From NCBI RefSeq assembly GCF_000786695.1, contig NZ_CP009962.1, forward strand, positions 682,001 through 746,000: a stretch of 64,000 nucleotides of DNA, read 5' to 3'. The translations under genes were made by a program, and so were the position numbers. Position 1 is the first letter of the stretch. Each line of letters begins with the position of its first letter. Positions 25,899-36,932 of the stretch are shown piece after piece. Source of the stretch: Collimonas arenae. GTDB lineage: Bacteria > Pseudomonadota > Gammaproteobacteria > Burkholderiales > Burkholderiaceae_D. The notes beneath the pieces were generated by a model that saw only the letters and a list, made by a program, of their open reading frames with translations, ran no database searches and was not told the origin of the DNA.

Positions 25899-26798
25899 CT
25901 AATCTGCCAAAGCTGCTTGGGTAGCAGACAAGGATTGCAACATGTGCTGGCCGTCAAGCCAGCGGCGCACGTCAGCAAACACGCGCTCGGCGCCGATTTC
26001 ATTGAAAATCTCGTGATACATGCCTTCATAGTCACGCAGCGTGCCGATCTCAGGGCGCAAGGCTGCAAAAAAACGGCGGCTTCCTTCCGGATTGATGATG
26101 CGGTCCGCGCCGGCAATCACCATCAGCGTCGGTATTGCCAGCGTCGGAGCATGGTTGATGGCAAATGCGCCGGCATGCAGCATGCTGTTCAGCATGCGGG
26201 GACTAATTTTGTTATGCACCAGCGGGTCACGGCTGTACGCTTTGGCAACGGTGAGATCGTGTGACAGAAGATGGACATCCAGGCCGTTAGGCGCTGGCAG
26301 TCCGGGCGCAAGCATTGACATGAGTTTCAGCAAGCCGTGTTGGAACCCGCTCATGTACAAGGCCAGCGCCGGCGAAGACAGAATCAGGCCACGCAGGGGC
26401 GCCATGTTCGCCACAGCAAAGCGCGCAGCAAACAAACCGCCCATGCTGTGACCAAACAGTAAAGGAGTATGGTTCGCCAGTTCCGGATGAATCAGCCCTT
26501 GCTGTTGGCTAAAGTCGTCCAGCACCAGCTTGGCGTCACGCAACAATGCGTTGTCATCAGGGATATCGCCACGGCGGCCGCCTGAACGTCCATGGCCGCG
26601 ATGATCGTAGCTACGCACAAGCAGGCCGCAGCGGTTGAAAAAACGTATTACGTGGGCATAGCGCCCGGAGTGCTCACCCAGCCCGTGCATCAGCAGGATA
26701 CTGCCGGTTACCGGCTCGCCGGGAGCCAGCGGCCAGTCAGTGACGAACAGTGAAATACCGTCGTCGCTGGACAGTTGCTGCTCACGGGCAGCCGACAT
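25899..26798 (-). CDS. Alpha/beta hydrolase, monoacylglycerol lipase/lysophospholipase type
   Basis: The 299-residue protein has the serine hydrolase triad: Ser118 in FGHSMGGLFAAR, an aspartate in VIAGADRIIN and a histidine in MYHEIFNE. HGLGEHSGRYAHV and YDHRGHGRSGG are typical of the PldB/monoglyceride lipase branch. There is no signal peptide, so it should be cytoplasmic. It shares one base with the upstream DUF1840 gene (TAATG), which implies co-translation. The substrate is probably a monoacyl lipid, by family only. Confidence 0.88.
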   Translation of the reverse strand: MSAAREQQLSSDDGISLFVTDWPLAPGEPVTGSILLMHGLGEHSGRYAHVIRFFNRCGLLVRSYDHRGHGRSGGRRGDIPDDNALLRDAKLVLDDFSQQQGLIHPELANHTPLLFGHSMGGLFAARFAVANMAPLRGLILSSPALALYMSGFQHGLLKLMSMLAPGLPAPNGLDVHLLSHDLTVAKAYSRDPLVHNKISPRMLNSMLHAGAFAINHAPTLAIPTLMVIAGADRIINPEGSRRFFAALRPEIGTLRDYEGMYHEIFNEIGAERVFADVRRWLDGQHMLQSLSATQAALAD

Positions 26799-27142
26799 TA
26801 CACGCCCCAGAGGACGTCGTTGTTGTGCTTGTGGGCTTCGCGCAGCATTTCCAGCAAAGGATGGATGCGGCTGGCGAAGTTGACCGTTTGCACCGGCTCA
26901 TGGCCAGTGTCGTCGCCGCCAGCATTGTGATGGGCGGCAATATCGTGTTGCACGCTGTCGGACGCAGGATGTGCACGGCTTTCCGAGGTTTCCTGTTCCA
27001 GGCGCGCAATCGCTGCTGCGCCTTCTTCTGCCGTGATCACACCGATCTTTACATCTTTATTCAGCAGATCGAGGATGCGTTTGGCGTCGTGTTCGAACAT
27101 GATGACTTCGGACGATGCCTTGGATTTGAACGTAACTAACAT
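26798..27142 (-). CDS. DUF1840 protein
   Basis: The 114-residue soluble protein begins MLVTFKSKASSEVIMFEHDA and ends HPLLEMLREAHKHNNDVLWGV, the two conserved blocks of DUF1840. Between them lies a histidine-rich, acidic linker (HDIAAHHNAGGDDTGHE). The function is unknown. Its stop codon overlaps the start of the hydrolase gene by one base. Confidence 0.82.
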   Translation of the reverse strand: MLVTFKSKASSEVIMFEHDAKRILDLLNKDVKIGVITAEEGAAAIARLEQETSESRAHPASDSVQHDIAAHHNAGGDDTGHEPVQTVNFASRIHPLLEMLREAHKHNNDVLWGV

Positions 27143-27263
27143 AAAACCTCAAAATATTGTTTTTGATAAAAAAGACATTGTACAGAATACGCGCTTGTCC
27201 CGGTGGCCGCCAGTTTTGTCACCGGCGGTTACAGAGCTGACAAGCGAAAATGTGGTCACAATG

Positions 27264-27809
27264 CTAATTGTGTTTGAATGAGCCGATGAAAGTATCGACG
27301 TTTTCCCGGGAAATCTCCTTTTCAGGCCCCATTACGATGACCTGATAAATTTCCTTGTCCTTGCTGACAAAATGCCCGAACAGTACTTCATCCTTGCCGC
27401 CGGGCGTCTTGCCGACTGCTTCAATGTCGATGCTGGCGGACAATCCCTGTGTACTGCTGGCGGCCGCGGTCGATTTTTCCGAGCGCACCGTGCCGTTGAT
27501 ATTCTTCACCAGCGCTGTTTTCATGGCGATCAGGGCGGTTTGCGCCTTGGCGGCATCGGGCACGGTGGCGCTGCCAACTGCGAATACCGTGTCGTCCACC
27601 TTGGAGGCGGTCATGGTCATGGTCAGCGGCATGCCGTCCAGATCAATGGGGCGTGCAAATGTCGAAGGTTTGGTCGGCAGCAGGATGCTGTAAGGCGCGT
27701 CCTTGCTGCGCACTTCGCGCCAGTTGAACTTGGGCGAGCAAGCCGCCAGCAGCAGTGCGCAAGCGCAGAGCAACAGGAGGCGGGGTGTCAGGCTGGAGGA
27801 AAATTTCAC
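27264..27809 (-). CDS. Putative lipoprotein of unknown function
   Basis: From GTG 27809 the product is 181 residues, with a lipoprotein signal LLLLCACALLLAAC (lipobox cysteine at about residue 24). The mature part is a small alternating alpha/beta domain with FNWREVRSKDAPYSILLPTK at its start, a pattern shared by uncharacterised exported proteins. The frame is open to 27878, but that start would overlap the transporter gene upstream and place 23 odd residues before the signal peptide, so GTG is preferred. No function can be assigned. Confidence 0.68.
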   Translation of the reverse strand: MKFSSSLTPRLLLLCACALLLAACSPKFNWREVRSKDAPYSILLPTKPSTFARPIDLDGMPLTMTMTASKVDDTVFAVGSATVPDAAKAQTALIAMKTALVKNINGTVRSEKSTAAASSTQGLSASIDIEAVGKTPGGKDEVLFGHFVSKDKEIYQVIVMGPEKEISRENVDTFIGSFKHN

Positions 27810-27846
27810 GGGATTGCGCAGCGGGCTGCAAAAATGGAAGCAACCC

Positions 27847-28884
27847 CTATGGTATCTGATGCTGAAAGGTGCGCACACCGAAAATGATGCCTATGCACAA
27901 CAAAACAATCCCTGCCGCCACTTGCATACCCGGTACCGCGCCGCGGAAAATGAAGGCATACAGCAAGGCCGACAGGGTTTCAAAGACTATCAACTGGGCC
28001 AGCAGCGCTGTCGGCAAGCGCTGGCTGGCCTTGTTCCAGAGCAGCGTGCCGATCCAGGACGCCGAAAGGCCGATGAGCAGCATCAGGCCGACAAATTGCA
28101 GCGGCCGAGGGCCGAACGGGAAAGCATAAGAACCGCCAGTCAGTTTCTGGTAACCGCCATAGGAGAACAAGCCGATCAGCGCCAGCGGCAATACAGCCAG
28201 CCCTTGCGCGGTAGCCCAAATGGACGGGCTGATATGCGGATTGGCGCGCAGGTAGCGGGCATTGACGATCGGATACCAGGTCCAGGCAGCGACGCCGCAG
28301 AGCGCAATCAGGCAACCTAGCAGATAGTCAGACATCGAACGGGTATTGCTGCTGCCCATTTGCCGCATGTGGGCCAGCTCTGCCGCGTTGACGAAAAGTA
28401 TACCGATAAAGATGATTACCAGCGAAGGCGCCAACCGGCGCCAAGCCACGCTCTCAGCTGCGTGACCGGGGGACCAGTTGGAAAACACGGAAATCACGAC
28501 TGGCAGCGTGCCGATGATCATGGTCGGCAGTGGCGCATCGGCCAGCTGGATCGCGGTCGCCAGCGCTGCGTAGTAGAGCAGGTTACCGACCAGGGAGAGT
28601 TTCAGGGCGGCACGCCAGTCAGCCTTGCTCAAGGTGGCGATGCGTTTGCGATGCAACAAGGCGGGCGTTAGCGCGATCAACCCGAAGGCCACATAGCGTC
28701 CAAACGACAGCATCAGACCGGGATAATCCGGCAGCATCAGCGGCGCGATGAAGACCAGCCCCCACATCAGGCCTGCGCCGAGTGCGCACAAGATGCCGGT
28801 CAGCATGATGCGCGGGCCGGTAAGAGGAGGGGGAAACGAGGTGATGCCATAGGAAGACCAGAAATGAGTAGCGACTGTACTCAT
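27847..28884 (-). CDS. EamA/DMT-superfamily transporter
   Basis: The 345-residue protein has about ten membrane helices in two EamA repeats. GAGLMWGLVFIAPLML begins the first and LLGCLIALCGVAAWTWYPI begins the second. It is an inner-membrane drug/metabolite-type carrier; the substrate is unknown. ATG 28884 lacks a clear ribosome site, and ATG 28806 (MLTGILCALGAG) is an alternative start. It is followed closely by the lipoprotein gene and preceded by an AraC regulator gene on the same strand, 11 bp away. Confidence 0.82.
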   Translation of the reverse strand: MSTVATHFWSSYGITSFPPPLTGPRIMLTGILCALGAGLMWGLVFIAPLMLPDYPGLMLSFGRYVAFGLIALTPALLHRKRIATLSKADWRAALKLSLVGNLLYYAALATAIQLADAPLPTMIIGTLPVVISVFSNWSPGHAAESVAWRRLAPSLVIIFIGILFVNAAELAHMRQMGSSNTRSMSDYLLGCLIALCGVAAWTWYPIVNARYLRANPHISPSIWATAQGLAVLPLALIGLFSYGGYQKLTGGSYAFPFGPRPLQFVGLMLLIGLSASWIGTLLWNKASQRLPTALLAQLIVFETLSALLYAFIFRGAVPGMQVAAGIVLLCIGIIFGVRTFQHQIP

Positions 28885-28895
28885 GATGCCAAGCT

Positions 28896-29732
28896 TTACG
28901 CCAGCGGTCTTGTACCAATTTGCTGTTGATACTGCGCCGGCGTGACGCCATAGGCGCGCTTGAACCAGCGCGTCAGATGGCTTTGGTCGGTCAGTCCGAC
29001 TGCGGCGGCGGCATCGGTCGGTGTGCTGCGCTGAGCCAGCAAGGTCTTGGCGCGCGCTGCCCGGCGCGCTTGCAGATATTGGTGCGGCGTAGCGTGGAAT
29101 TGCGCGGAAAAGGTACGCACAAAATGAAATATCGACATGCCGGCCTCCGCCGCCAGCGTATCGATATGCAAAGTCTGGTCCAGATTGGCTTCGATACAGT
29201 CGAGCACCCGCCGCATGGCCAGCATGCGCTGTGGATAATGCGCTGCGGCAGCGGCTGCCGGGCGCAGGTTCTTACCGTAACGCTGGGTCACGGCATCAAT
29301 TAGCAAGGTGAAGTGCGAGACAAAGGCAATGTCGTCCGGCGCTTGCCACATACGCCTGAAGAGCAGCCGGAAATTCTCGGCCAAGGCCGGGTCATGCGCC
29401 GTAGCTCCGGTGAAATAAGCCTCGCTGCCAGTCATTTCGTGCAACACCTGCGGCTCGATATACAGCATCTGATAAGCCCAGCCGGCAGCAACCTCGGCAT
29501 GGCCGTCGTGCAACTCGTCCGGATTGAGCAACACCAGTGTACCGGCCGGCGCCAGATGCTGCGAGCCCTTGTGGCTGAAACGCTCCACGCCGGTTTCGAT
29601 CGCGCCCAGCGAATAGGCATCGTGTACATGCGGCGCAAATTCATGATCCACCAGTCGCGCCGAATACAATTCCACGCCCGGCAGATGCGGGCTGGTCTTG
29701 AAGGTGACGAATTCGGAAGGATGATGGAACAT
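28896..29732 (-). CDS. AraC-family regulator with N-terminal cupin-type sensor
   Basis: The 278-residue protein has an N-terminal arabinose-binding-like domain (FAPHVHDAYSLGAIETG, LLNPDELHDGHAE) and a C-terminal AraC DNA-binding domain (about 170-275) with two helix-turn-helices: LAAEAGMSIFHFVRTFSAQF and AAAVGLTDQSHLTRWFKRAYG. It sits 11 bp upstream of the EamA transporter gene on the same strand, so it probably regulates that transporter, an arrangement known for small exporters. The ligand is unknown. Confidence 0.88.
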   Translation of the reverse strand: MFHHPSEFVTFKTSPHLPGVELYSARLVDHEFAPHVHDAYSLGAIETGVERFSHKGSQHLAPAGTLVLLNPDELHDGHAEVAAGWAYQMLYIEPQVLHEMTGSEAYFTGATAHDPALAENFRLLFRRMWQAPDDIAFVSHFTLLIDAVTQRYGKNLRPAAAAAAHYPQRMLAMRRVLDCIEANLDQTLHIDTLAAEAGMSIFHFVRTFSAQFHATPHQYLQARRAARAKTLLAQRSTPTDAAAAVGLTDQSHLTRWFKRAYGVTPAQYQQQIGTRPLA

Positions 29733-29747
29733 GCCATTCTCCAGGCT

Positions 29748-30674
29748 CTAGGCCAATCGCGCCAGATGACGCCGCACGGACAGCACCGCGCCCACCAGGC
29801 CGAGGCCGGCGCTGATGGCCAGCAACACAATACTGGCCAGCCAGTTCAGCGGCAGCAGACGGAATTCGGAAGCATACAAGCGAGCGAATTCGGCTATCGC
29901 CTGGTTCAGCGGTTGCAAGCCAAGCGCCACGGCCGCCAACGCCACGCCGCCTGCGCACAGGCCGAGCAGGGCGCCAGTGTAATAGAAAGGCCGATGAATG
30001 AAGCCATCGGTCGCTCCGACCAGCTTGGCCACCGCAATTTCTTCGCGCTGCGTCAGCACCTGTAGGCGCACGGTATTGAATACCACCGCAACCACCACCA
30101 CAGCCAGCGTCGTGGCCAAGAACAGCAGCACCAGGCGCAAGATGCCGAGCAGGGCCGCCAGCCGCTTGACCCATTCCGAATCGACTTGCACGGTATCGAC
30201 GCCAGGCAAAGCCTTGAGGTCGGCCGCGATCACATCGATGCGGGCTGCGTCAGGGGCGTCGTGGAAACCTGCCAGTTTCAGCACATAGGCATCCGGTAAA
30301 GGATTCTGGCCGAGCGTCGTCAGAGCGTCGTCCATGCCGGTTTTGTTTTTCAGGCTGATCAAGGCGTCTTCGCGGGGAATGAACAATACCTTGGCCGAGC
30401 TATGGTGCTGCTGCAAAACCGCATCGATCGGCTTGGCCAGCGCCACAGTCTTGTCGCGCGCGGCGTCCAGCGTCATGAAGATGCTGATTTCCGGTTCCAC
30501 CGCCAGTTGCTCCGATACCGGCCGGATGTTTTCTATCAGGGTCAGGCCGCCGAACGGCAACGCCAAGGCAATCGCCACCACCAGCACATTCAACGCAAAA
30601 CCGCCGGGCGCCTTGAACAGGTGGGTGAAGGCGTCGCTGATGGCGAACAGATGTTGTCGCAGCCAGCTCTTCAT
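29748..30674 (-). CDS. ftsX: Cell division protein FtsX
   Basis: The 308-residue protein has one N-terminal helix (about 26-46), a periplasmic domain of about 125 residues and three C-terminal helices with a FtsX/MacB-type core (LTQREEIAVAKLVGATDGFI). With FtsE it forms the membrane complex that drives septal peptidoglycan hydrolysis. Its ATG overlaps the ftsE stop by 4 bp (ATGA). Confidence 0.94.
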   Translation of the reverse strand: MKSWLRQHLFAISDAFTHLFKAPGGFALNVLVVAIALALPFGGLTLIENIRPVSEQLAVEPEISIFMTLDAARDKTVALAKPIDAVLQQHHSSAKVLFIPREDALISLKNKTGMDDALTTLGQNPLPDAYVLKLAGFHDAPDAARIDVIAADLKALPGVDTVQVDSEWVKRLAALLGILRLVLLFLATTLAVVVVAVVFNTVRLQVLTQREEIAVAKLVGATDGFIHRPFYYTGALLGLCAGGVALAAVALGLQPLNQAIAEFARLYASEFRLLPLNWLASIVLLAISAGLGLVGAVLSVRRHLARLA

Positions 30675-31375
30675 GCTGCACCTCCCGTATTGCCGGCATT
30701 AACAGTGACAGCGGAATTCTGCCAGTGATCCACGATCTGGCCCTGGTCGAGGAACACGACGCGGTTGGCGCTGTTGAGGAACTGTTCGTCATGGGTAGAA
30801 ATCAGGCAAGTCACGCCGACCGCATGGAAGGACTTGAGCGCATCCAGCACTTTGTTGGCGTTGTCGCGGTCGAGATTGGCGGTCGGTTCATCGGCCAGGA
30901 TGATCTGGGGCCGGTTGACAATAGCGCGGGCGATCGAGACGCGTTGCTGCTCACCGCCGGACAGCGCAAGGGGATCAGTGGCTGCCTTGTCCAGCAAGCC
31001 GACCCGGTCCAGCGCGGCTTGGGCTCGCTTCTCTGCTTCGACGCGGGTGGCGCCGGTGACCAGCAGGGGCAGCATGACATTGGCCAGCACGCTACGGTCT
31101 TGCAGTAATTTTTGCTGTTGCAGGATCAATCCGAGATTGCGCCGCAAATATGGCAGGCCCGACGATTTCAGCTTGCCGACATTGGCGCCGCTGACAGTCA
31201 ACGTGCCGCTGCTGGGGCGTTCGATCGCCGCAATCAGGTTCAGCAGAGTGGTTTTGCCAGCGCCGGATGGCCCCGCCAGGAAAATCAGGTCGCCCTTGTT
31301 GACCGTGAGCGTGATGTCGCGCAGCGCGACTACGTCGCGGGCGTATTTCTTGGATACCTGGTTGAATTCAATCAT
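30671..31375 (-). CDS. ftsE: Cell division ATP-binding protein FtsE
   Basis: The 234-residue ABC ATPase has Walker A GPSGAGKTTLLNLI (about 35-48), Q-loop GLILQQQKLLQDRS, signature ALSGGEQQRVSIARAI and Walker B IILADEPTANLD with the H-loop LISTHDEQFL. FtsE partners FtsX at the septum. It overlaps ftsX and lies downstream of ftsY, separated by 171 bp that contain the second structured repeat. Confidence 0.95.
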   Translation of the reverse strand: MIEFNQVSKKYARDVVALRDITLTVNKGDLIFLAGPSGAGKTTLLNLIAAIERPSSGTLTVSGANVGKLKSSGLPYLRRNLGLILQQQKLLQDRSVLANVMLPLLVTGATRVEAEKRAQAALDRVGLLDKAATDPLALSGGEQQRVSIARAIVNRPQIILADEPTANLDRDNANKVLDALKSFHAVGVTCLISTHDEQFLNSANRVVFLDQGQIVDHWQNSAVTVNAGNTGGAA

Positions 31376-31471
31376 CGCAAATGTTGGCTAAGCAGGTTGA
31401 ATGGAAACGCTTGGAACTTGTCATTTTTCGCTTGTTTTGCGAAGTACTATGTTGCTTGGTACGCCCGATCT

Positions 31472-31546
31472 GATCAGTTAAGGACAGAGTAATTCGCCAC
31501 GCTGCGGTGGCTCTTAAAGCCAACGCTGGCCGTCTCTGTCCCGCAA
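31472..31546 (-). repeat. Structured interspersed repeat, copy 2
   Basis: The perfect outer stem GGACAGAG (31482-31489) and CTCTGTCC (31534-31541) is identical in sequence and spacing to copy 1 at 11721. On the reverse strand the interior can form two hairpins, GCCA-GCGT-TGGC and GCCAC-CGCAGC-GTGGC. The element begins a few bases after the ftsY stop codon on the ftsY transcript. It has no T run, so it is not an ordinary terminator. Confidence 0.7.
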
Positions 31547-32701
31547 TTAATTAAGTAGCGCATCCACAAAATCGGCGGCATTAAACGGCTGCAAGTCTTC
31601 GATCTGTTCGCCGACGCCGATGAAATAGACCGGGATTGCGCGCGTGGTGGCGATTGCCGCCAGCACGCCGCCCTTGGCGGTGCCGTCCAGTTTAGTGATC
31701 ACCAGCCCGGTCAGTCCCAGCGCATCGTCGAAAGCCTTGACCTGGGCCAGCGCGTTCTGGCCAGTGTTGCCGTCGATGACCAGCAAAATCTCGTGCGGGG
31801 CAGTGGCCATGCCTTTGCCGATCACGCGTTTGATTTTCTTCAGCTCATCCATCAGATGCAGCTGTGTCGGCAGGCGGCCGGCGGTATCCACCATCACCAC
31901 ATTGGTGCCGCGCGCCTGCGCCGAATGGACGGCGTCGAAAGCTACTGCGGCAGGGTCGCCGGATTCCTGGGCGATTACCGTGACGTTGTTGCGTTCGCCC
32001 CAGATCGTCAGTTGTTCGCGTGCGGCGGCACGGAACGTATCGCCTGCTGCCAGCAATACCGATTGCTTGTGCGCCTGCAGATGCTTGGCCAGTTTGCCGA
32101 TGGTCGTGGTTTTGCCGGCGCCGTTGACGCCTGCGATCATGATCACCAGCGGCTGATGCTCTTCCAGCACCAGCGGCTTTTGCAAAGGCGTCAGCAAATC
32201 GATCAGCAAAGTGCGCAGCGCGGCCTTGACCTGGGCCGCCTCGGTCAGTTTTTCTTCCTTGACCTTCTTTTTCAGGGCGTTCAACAGGAAATGAGTGGCG
32301 TCGACGCCGGCGTCGGAAACCAGCAGCGCCGATTCCAGTTCCTCATACAGGTCTTCATCGATCTTGGCGCCGACAAACAAGGTGCTCAGGTTGGATGAGG
32401 TCTTGGACAACCCGGTTTTCAGGCGTGACAGCCAGGACCGTTTTTGCTCCGCAGCCACGGGAGCCGAGACAATCTCGGCTTGCGCCTCAGCGACGACGGC
32501 CGGTGTCGCAATAGCGATTGGCGCGGGTACTTCTATAATCGGCGCGATAGCAGGAGCAGTAGCAGTAGCAGTAGCGGGGACAACGGCAGGCGTTGCGTCG
32601 GCTGGAATGTTGACTGCCGCCGTCTGCGGTAATTCTGCTGCCGGCGCTTCCGGCACTGGCGCAACTTCGGGTTTGGGTTTTTTCTTGAAGAAACTAAACA
32701 T
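31547..32701 (-). CDS. ftsY: Signal recognition particle receptor FtsY
   Basis: From ATG 32701 (MFSFFKKKPKPEV) the product is 384 residues. An acidic, alanine/proline-rich A domain (about 10-90) is followed by the NG GTPase core: GVNGAGKTTTIGKLAKHLQA (G1), AAGDTFRAAAREQL, DTAGRLPTQLHLMDELKK and TKLDGTAKGGVLAA. FtsY docks ribosome-bound SRP at the membrane translocon. The frame is open to 32776, but MFSFFKK is the usual start. Sequence repeats in the A domain (alternating A-T-A and A-P-A) make its length variable between species. Confidence 0.95.
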   Translation of the reverse strand: MFSFFKKKPKPEVAPVPEAPAAELPQTAAVNIPADATPAVVPATATATAPAIAPIIEVPAPIAIATPAVVAEAQAEIVSAPVAAEQKRSWLSRLKTGLSKTSSNLSTLFVGAKIDEDLYEELESALLVSDAGVDATHFLLNALKKKVKEEKLTEAAQVKAALRTLLIDLLTPLQKPLVLEEHQPLVIMIAGVNGAGKTTTIGKLAKHLQAHKQSVLLAAGDTFRAAAREQLTIWGERNNVTVIAQESGDPAAVAFDAVHSAQARGTNVVMVDTAGRLPTQLHLMDELKKIKRVIGKGMATAPHEILLVIDGNTGQNALAQVKAFDDALGLTGLVITKLDGTAKGGVLAAIATTRAIPVYFIGVGEQIEDLQPFNAADFVDALLN

Positions 32702-32927
32702 CTGAGGCCTGGTCGGTCGGGCGGTGAAATAGGGTACGGCGGCGGGCTGCCAGAGCCAGTCGCACAAGAGGTACAATCACCGGCATTCTATCAGAGCGCA
32801 GGCTATCGAATTCAGGATAGTCTTGCCGGCCGCCCTCTAATGCGGGTAGTGTTGGCGCCCGAATTGGCGTCAAAATGCTGTCGAAGCGATAAAATCCCGG
32901 AAATTTTTCCCCTATTTACTAAAATTA

Positions 32928-34110
<1,183 letters not shown>

Positions 34111-34198
34111 GCGGCAAGCGGCGCCTATCCGAAAAGAATAAAATAGCCGAAGCAAGGTGCATTTCCGTGTTTTGCTTCCGGCTTCCGCTGTAACTTGA

Positions 34199-34495
<297 letters not shown>

Positions 34496-34565
34496 TTCTT
34501 GCCGCTGCAGGCACAGCTATCGGCACTATGCCGATTTCGTCATCTATTGCAGCCGGTAACGACAA

Positions 34566-34595
34566 GACAGCGTTTCCCGGCCCCGCTACGCTGTC
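34566..34595 (+). promoter_or_regulatory. Inverted repeat abutting the hydroxyproline epimerase start
   Basis: GACAGCGT (34566-34573) and ACGCTGTC (34588-34595) form a perfect 8-bp stem with a C-rich 14-nt loop. It ends 3 bp before the epimerase ATG, and no Shine-Dalgarno sequence is visible in this stretch. It may be a regulator operator or a translational hairpin; both are inference. Confidence 0.45.
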
Positions 34596-34598
34596 GGC

Positions 34599-35534
34599 AT
34601 GGAAAAAATTTCGATTATTGATTCCCACACTGGTGGCGAACCTACCCGTCTGGTGCTGGCTGGCGGCCCGGATCTTGGCAACGGACCTTTGTCGGAGCGG
34701 CTGCAACTACTGCGCTCGCAACACGATCGCTTGCGTAGCGCAGTGGTGTGCGAGCCGCGCGGCTCCGACGTGCTGGTCGGCGCACTGTTATGCCAGCCGC
34801 AAGATCCTGCGTGCGAGGCTGGCGTCATTTTCTTCAATAATGTCGGCTATCTCGGCATGTGCGGCCACGGCACCATCGGGCTGGTCGCTTCGCTTGCCTA
34901 TCTGGGGCGCATCGGTCCTGGCCGGTACAAGATAGAGACACCGGTCGGCGTGGTCGAGACTGAGCTACATGCCGACGCCAGCGTGACCGTGCACAATATC
35001 CCTGCGTACCGCTGGCGCAAGGACGTCGCGTTGCAAGTGCCAGATTATGGTCGTGTAGTCGGCGATATTGCCTGGGGCGGCAACTGGTTTTTTCTGATCG
35101 GCGATCATGGGCAGGATGTGCGGCAAGAAAACATCGCCGCCCTGACCGATTTTTCCTGGGCAGTGCGCGCCAGTCTAGAGCTGGCCGGTATTACTGGTGC
35201 AGGAGACGCGCCGATCGACCACATTGAGTTATTCGGTCCGGCCCGGCAGGCCGGCAACCACAGCAGCAATTTCGTGCTGTGCCCGGGAAAAGCCTACGAC
35301 CGCTCCCCTTGCGGCACCGGCACCAGCGCCAAGATCGCCTGTTTGGCGGCGGACGGAAAGATGGCCGAGGGCGCAATCTGGCGCCAGGAAAGCATTATCG
35401 GTAGCGTCTTCGAAGCCTCATATCGGCGTCACGGCGAGCAGATCTTGCCAGCTATCCGCGGCACCGCCTTTGTCAACGCTGAAAGCAGCTTTATTTTCAA
35501 CCAGGACGATCCTTTCGCCTGGGGCATCGTTTGA
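34599..35534 (+). CDS. lhpA: 4-hydroxyproline 2-epimerase
   Basis: The 311-residue protein of the proline racemase family has both catalytic cysteines: Cys88 in [10 protein letters not shown] and Cys238 in [12 protein letters not shown]. Enzymes with cysteine at the second place are racemases or epimerases, whereas the trans-3-hydroxyproline dehydratases have threonine there. It begins [19 protein letters not shown], the family start. It would convert trans-4-hydroxy-L-proline to cis-4-hydroxy-D-proline. The next gene starts at TTG overlapping its stop by 4 bp, and the whole degradative set follows, which supports this function over proline racemase. Confidence 0.92.
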   Translation: MEKISIIDSHTGGEPTRLVLAGGPDLGNGPLSERLQLLRSQHDRLRSAVVCEPRGSDVLVGALLCQPQDPACEAGVIFFNNVGYLGMCGHGTIGLVASLAYLGRIGPGRYKIETPVGVVETELHADASVTVHNIPAYRWRKDVALQVPDYGRVVGDIAWGGNWFFLIGDHGQDVRQENIAALTDFSWAVRASLELAGITGAGDAPIDHIELFGPARQAGNHSSNFVLCPGKAYDRSPCGTGTSAKIACLAADGKMAEGAIWRQESIIGSVFEASYRRHGEQILPAIRGTAFVNAESSFIFNQDDPFAWGIV

Positions 35535-36676
35535 GCATCGATGTACTGATAATCGGCGCCGGCATCGTTGGCGCCGCCTGTGCGGATGCGTTGGCTGCAG
35601 AGGGCTTGGCGGTGACGGTAGTGGAGTGCGAAGCCATTGGCAGCGGCGCCACTGCGGCCGGCATGGGCCATCTGGTGGTCATGGACGACAATCCTGCCGA
35701 ACTGGCGCTGACTTCTTATTCGCTTGCGCTGTGGCGGCAGCTTGCCACGCCGGATCCCGCGCCGCATGAATACAGCAATTGCGGCACCTTATGGATTGCG
35801 GCCGATGACGAAGAAATGGCGGCGGCGCGCGACAAGCAAGGCATCTTGCATGCACACGAAATCGCCTGCGAACTGCTGGATGCCGCGACTCTCTACGCGC
35901 GTGAACCTCAGTTGCGGCCCGGCTTGAAAGGTGGCCTGAGAGTTGGCGCCGATGCAGTGGTCTATGCGCCGAAAAGCGCCGCATTGCTGCTGGCGCGAGC
36001 CCAGAGCCGCGGCGCACAACTGCGCATCGGGCAAGTACAGGCAATTACCGGGGGCGGCGTGTTGCTGGCCGACGGCAGTGAACTGCAAGCCGGCAAAGTG
36101 CTGGTCGCCAACGGCAGCGCGTCCGTGCAGTTGCTGCCTGAACTGCCGATCCGGCCCAAGAAGGGGCATATCGTCATTACCGATCGCTATCCCGGCATGA
36201 TCAGTCATCAGCTGGTCGAACTCGGTTACATCAAAAGTGCACACGCGGCCGATGGCGATTCAGTCGCCTTCAATTTGCAGCCGCGTCCGACCGGACAATT
36301 ATTGATCGGCTCATCGCGTCAATTCGATGTCACGGACAAGGCGGTCGATCCGGCTATCCTGGCGCGCATGCTGGCGCATGCGGCCAGCTTCTTGCCGGCA
36401 CTGGCTGGCTTGAACGCCTTGCGCTGCTGGACCGGATTGCGCGCCGCCAGCAGCGACGGCCTGCCGCTGATCGGCCCGCATCCGTCGCGGCCAAATGTCT
36501 GGCTGGCCACCGGCCACGAAGGATTGGGAGTCACCACTTCGCTGGCAAGCGCGCAACTGCTTGCCGCACAGATTACCGGCAAGCAGACGGCAATCCCGAC
36601 AGCGCCGTATCTGCCGGCACGCTTTGCACAGCTGGCTGTACAGTTGGATGAACAATCGGGAATGCACCATGGCTGA
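35531..36676 (+). CDS. D-hydroxyproline dehydrogenase, DAAO-type FAD subunit
   Basis: The 381-residue protein has the FAD motif [20 protein letters not shown] at residues about 5-24 and the C-terminal [20 protein letters not shown] and [14 protein letters not shown] typical of the D-amino-acid oxidase superfamily. In hetero-oligomeric dehydrogenases of this kind it is the substrate-oxidising subunit, turning cis-4-hydroxy-D-proline into delta1-pyrroline-4-hydroxy-2-carboxylate. The start is TTG 35531, overlapping the epimerase stop. It overlaps the small iron-sulfur subunit gene by 8 bp. Substrate assignment rests on the cluster context. Confidence 0.88.
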   Translation: MSIDVLIIGAGIVGAACADALAAEGLAVTVVECEAIGSGATAAGMGHLVVMDDNPAELALTSYSLALWRQLATPDPAPHEYSNCGTLWIAADDEEMAAARDKQGILHAHEIACELLDAATLYAREPQLRPGLKGGLRVGADAVVYAPKSAALLLARAQSRGAQLRIGQVQAITGGGVLLADGSELQAGKVLVANGSASVQLLPELPIRPKKGHIVITDRYPGMISHQLVELGYIKSAHAADGDSVAFNLQPRPTGQLLIGSSRQFDVTDKAVDPAILARMLAHAASFLPALAGLNALRCWTGLRAASSDGLPLIGPHPSRPNVWLATGHEGLGVTTSLASAQLLAAQITGKQTAIPTAPYLPARFAQLAVQLDEQSGMHHG

Positions 36677-36932
36677 GGATGACATCACGATATACATCAA
36701 CGGTCGTAGCATCCAGGTGGCTGCCGGTTGCAGCGTGGCGGCAGCGTTGGCATTGGATAGCGCACCGGCAATCACGCGGCGTTCGGTCAGCGGCATGTTG
36801 CGAGCACCGTTATGCGGCATGGGGATTTGTCAGGAATGCCGGGTCAGCATCGACGGCCGTGAATATTGCCTGGCCTGTCAGACTATTTGTGCGGCGGGGA
36901 TGCGAATAGAAACCGCGCAGGCTAAAGCATGA
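36669..36932 (+). CDS. D-hydroxyproline dehydrogenase, small [2Fe-2S] subunit
   Basis: The 87-residue protein from ATG 36669 has a plant-type ferredoxin cysteine pattern: APLCGMGICQECRVSIDG with three cysteines, then a fourth in CLACQTICAAG. These small subunits bridge the two flavin subunits in multi-subunit D-amino-acid and opine dehydrogenases. It overlaps both neighbouring genes (8 bp and 4 bp), so the three are translated together. The frame is open further upstream inside the flavin gene, but only this start gives the family N-terminus. Confidence 0.87.
   Translation: MAEDDITIYINGRSIQVAAGCSVAAALALDSAPAITRRSVSGMLRAPLCGMGICQECRVSIDGREYCLACQTICAAGMRIETAQAKA

Noticed and set aside
27194..27243. 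Possible terminator after the lipoprotein gene
   Set aside because: CTTGTC/GACAAG and CCGGTG/CACCGG can pair, but the loops are large and there is no T run, so support is too weak.
34145..34183. Hairpin between coaD and the ferredoxin gene
   Set aside because: The stem has a bulge and no T run; it may be a chance pairing and I did not call a terminator.
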